The notes under the pieces: model-generated
The model's database searches: none
Seen by the model: only the letters and a program-made list of their open reading frames with translations
Told to the model about the DNA's origin: nothing
Origin: Treponema sp.
GTDB taxonomy: Bacteria > Spirochaetota > Spirochaetia > Treponematales > Breznakiellaceae
NCBI GenBank assembly: GCA_031270205.1
Contig: JAISYA010000087.1
Location: 1 to 6,926 of the forward strand
Direction of reading: 5' to 3'
Length of the DNA stretch: 6,926 nucleotides
Shown: positions 6,118-6,926 of the stretch, one piece after another
Layout: each line of letters starts with the position of its first letter
Numbering within the stretch: position 1 is the stretch's first letter
Translations under genes and position numbers: made by a program

Positions 6118-6882
6118 CTACAAATCCCCCCACAGCCGCAATTCCGCCCTGAAAGCGGCGCTGCCGGTTTTACAGCCTTCGAAGGCGAAGGCGGAAACGG
6201 CGCAGTCATTGCCGGCGTCTTCTATCGGCGCGGACCGCAGTTCAATCATTTCACCGGGGAATGTTTCATTGAGGTAATTGATATCCAGGCGCATGCGGCC
6301 GGCCTGTTCGAGCAGCGCCGGATCCAGGGCGTCTTCTATCCACTGGATGTAGCGGACGTTATTGACATGGCCGTTGTAATCTATGTCCGTATAGGCCGCT
6401 TTCCGCGCGGCGGTTTTTTGCAGGCCGGGCCGTTCCTCAAGGCCGGCGGCGCCCGAAGGCAGGGCATCGCGCCCCCCGTTTTGGGGCAGCGTCTCCATGA
6501 CGGACTGCGGACGCAGGGGACGGCGCTTATCCATGTCAATGATGAGCCAGCCGCTTCTGGCCCGGACCACCGGCGCGTCCGAAGCGTCCCGGATATCGTA
6601 ATCCCTCAGGGCAAAGAGCCGCTCCCCGCCCCGCGGCCAGGTGCGCACGGTAAGGGTTTCGCCGTATTGAGGCCGCCGGTCAATCAGCGCCGACATTCGG
6701 GACAGAATCCAAACCTGGCGCGAGCGGGCCATGTCTTCCCGCCCTACTCCCAGATTATCCGCGTGACTGATGGCCACTTCCTGAAAAAGCTGAAACACCG
6801 CGTCCAGGGTCAGGCGGTCCGAGCGGTCAATAACGCCGAAGCGAACGACAAAGGTTTCCTGCCAAATATCCAGTTTACTCAT
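6118..6882 (-). CDS. Acyl-ACP thioesterase (double hot-dog, FatA/FatB-like)
   Basis: This enzyme hydrolyses acyl-acyl carrier protein to release free fatty acid in the cytosol. The 254-residue protein shows two hot-dog halves. The first has FVVRFGVIDRSDRLTL (11-26), LFQEVAISHADNLGVG (32-47), VWILSR (57-62) and RDYDIRD (93-99). The segment SGWLIIDMDKRRPLRP (110-125) follows. The second half opens with DIDYNGHVNNVRYIQWIEDAL (166-186, described here by its ends), holding the family's Asn170-x-His172 active-site pair. The Cys of plant enzymes aligns with Thr207 in NETFPGE, as is usual for bacterial members, which use acidic residues. I chose the ATG at 6882 because family homology begins there; an in-frame TTG at 6921 would add 13 residues with no family character. 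No ribosome site is evident before either start. The stop at 6118-6120 is followed at once by a small hairpin and the candidate SRP RNA. Confidence 0.9.
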   Translation of the reverse strand: MSKLDIWQETFVVRFGVIDRSDRLTLDAVFQLFQEVAISHADNLGVGREDMARSRQVWILSRMSALIDRRPQYGETLTVRTWPRGGERLFALRDYDIRDASDAPVVRARSGWLIIDMDKRRPLRPQSVMETLPQNGGRDALPSGAAGLEERPGLQKTAARKAAYTDIDYNGHVNNVRYIQWIEDALDPALLEQAGRMRLDINYLNETFPGEMIELRSAPIEDAGNDCAVSAFAFEGCKTGSAAFRAELRLWGDL

Positions 6883-6926
6883 ACGTTGATGGTGCGGTAA
6901 AAAGGGCAAAAAATCAACCAATAGCG

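Noticed and set aside
6883..6921. N-terminal extension of the thioesterase from a TTG at 6921
   Set aside because: The 13 extra residues do not resemble the family, which begins near the MSKLDIW segment, and upstream sequence needed to judge a ribosome site is outside the window.

Overview
The window looks like chromosomal DNA of a moderately GC-rich spirochaete of the Treponema type. The strongest evidence is a full-length homologue of the spirochaete P83/100 antigen family (2878-4647). A lipoprotein with a spirochaete-style signal peptide agrees with this. The GC-rich composition would fit insect-gut or environmental treponemes better than T. pallidum or Borrelia, but species assignment is inference.

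Layout: 1-2710 is a minus-strand pair, a predicted beta-propeller-like lipoprotein followed by nnr. Nnr is the bifunctional NAD(P)H-hydrate repair enzyme; its C-terminus runs off the left edge. The two genes overlap by one base (TGATG), so they are probably co-transcribed and translationally coupled. A 167-bp divergent intergenic region (2711-2877) separates them from the plus-strand p83/100 gene, which has a good ribosome binding site and a strong intrinsic terminator (4680-4725). From 4730 to the right edge everything reads on the minus strand: an acyl-ACP thioesterase (6118-6882), a structured GC-rich intergenic segment carrying a likely small SRP RNA (about 5990-6108), and an AT-rich gene (4830-5885) for a membrane-anchored papain-like or NlpC/P60-like protein. 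That last gene converges on p83/100.

The thioesterase, Nnr and SRP RNA are housekeeping functions (fatty-acid release, cofactor repair, protein targeting to the membrane). The lipoprotein and P83/100 are envelope proteins. The papain-like gene is the odd one out: its base composition differs sharply from its neighbours and it looks acquired by transfer. No mobile-element genes, CRISPR array or tRNA were seen. Recurrent small-scale structure includes a 9-bp tandem repeat inside nnr, a 21-bp duplication within the lipoprotein signal peptide, and a run of 21-bp heptad-coding repeats in p83/100. No convincing new multi-gene system is visible. The best candidates for a second look are the foreign papain-like gene and the competing folds of the candidate SRP RNA.
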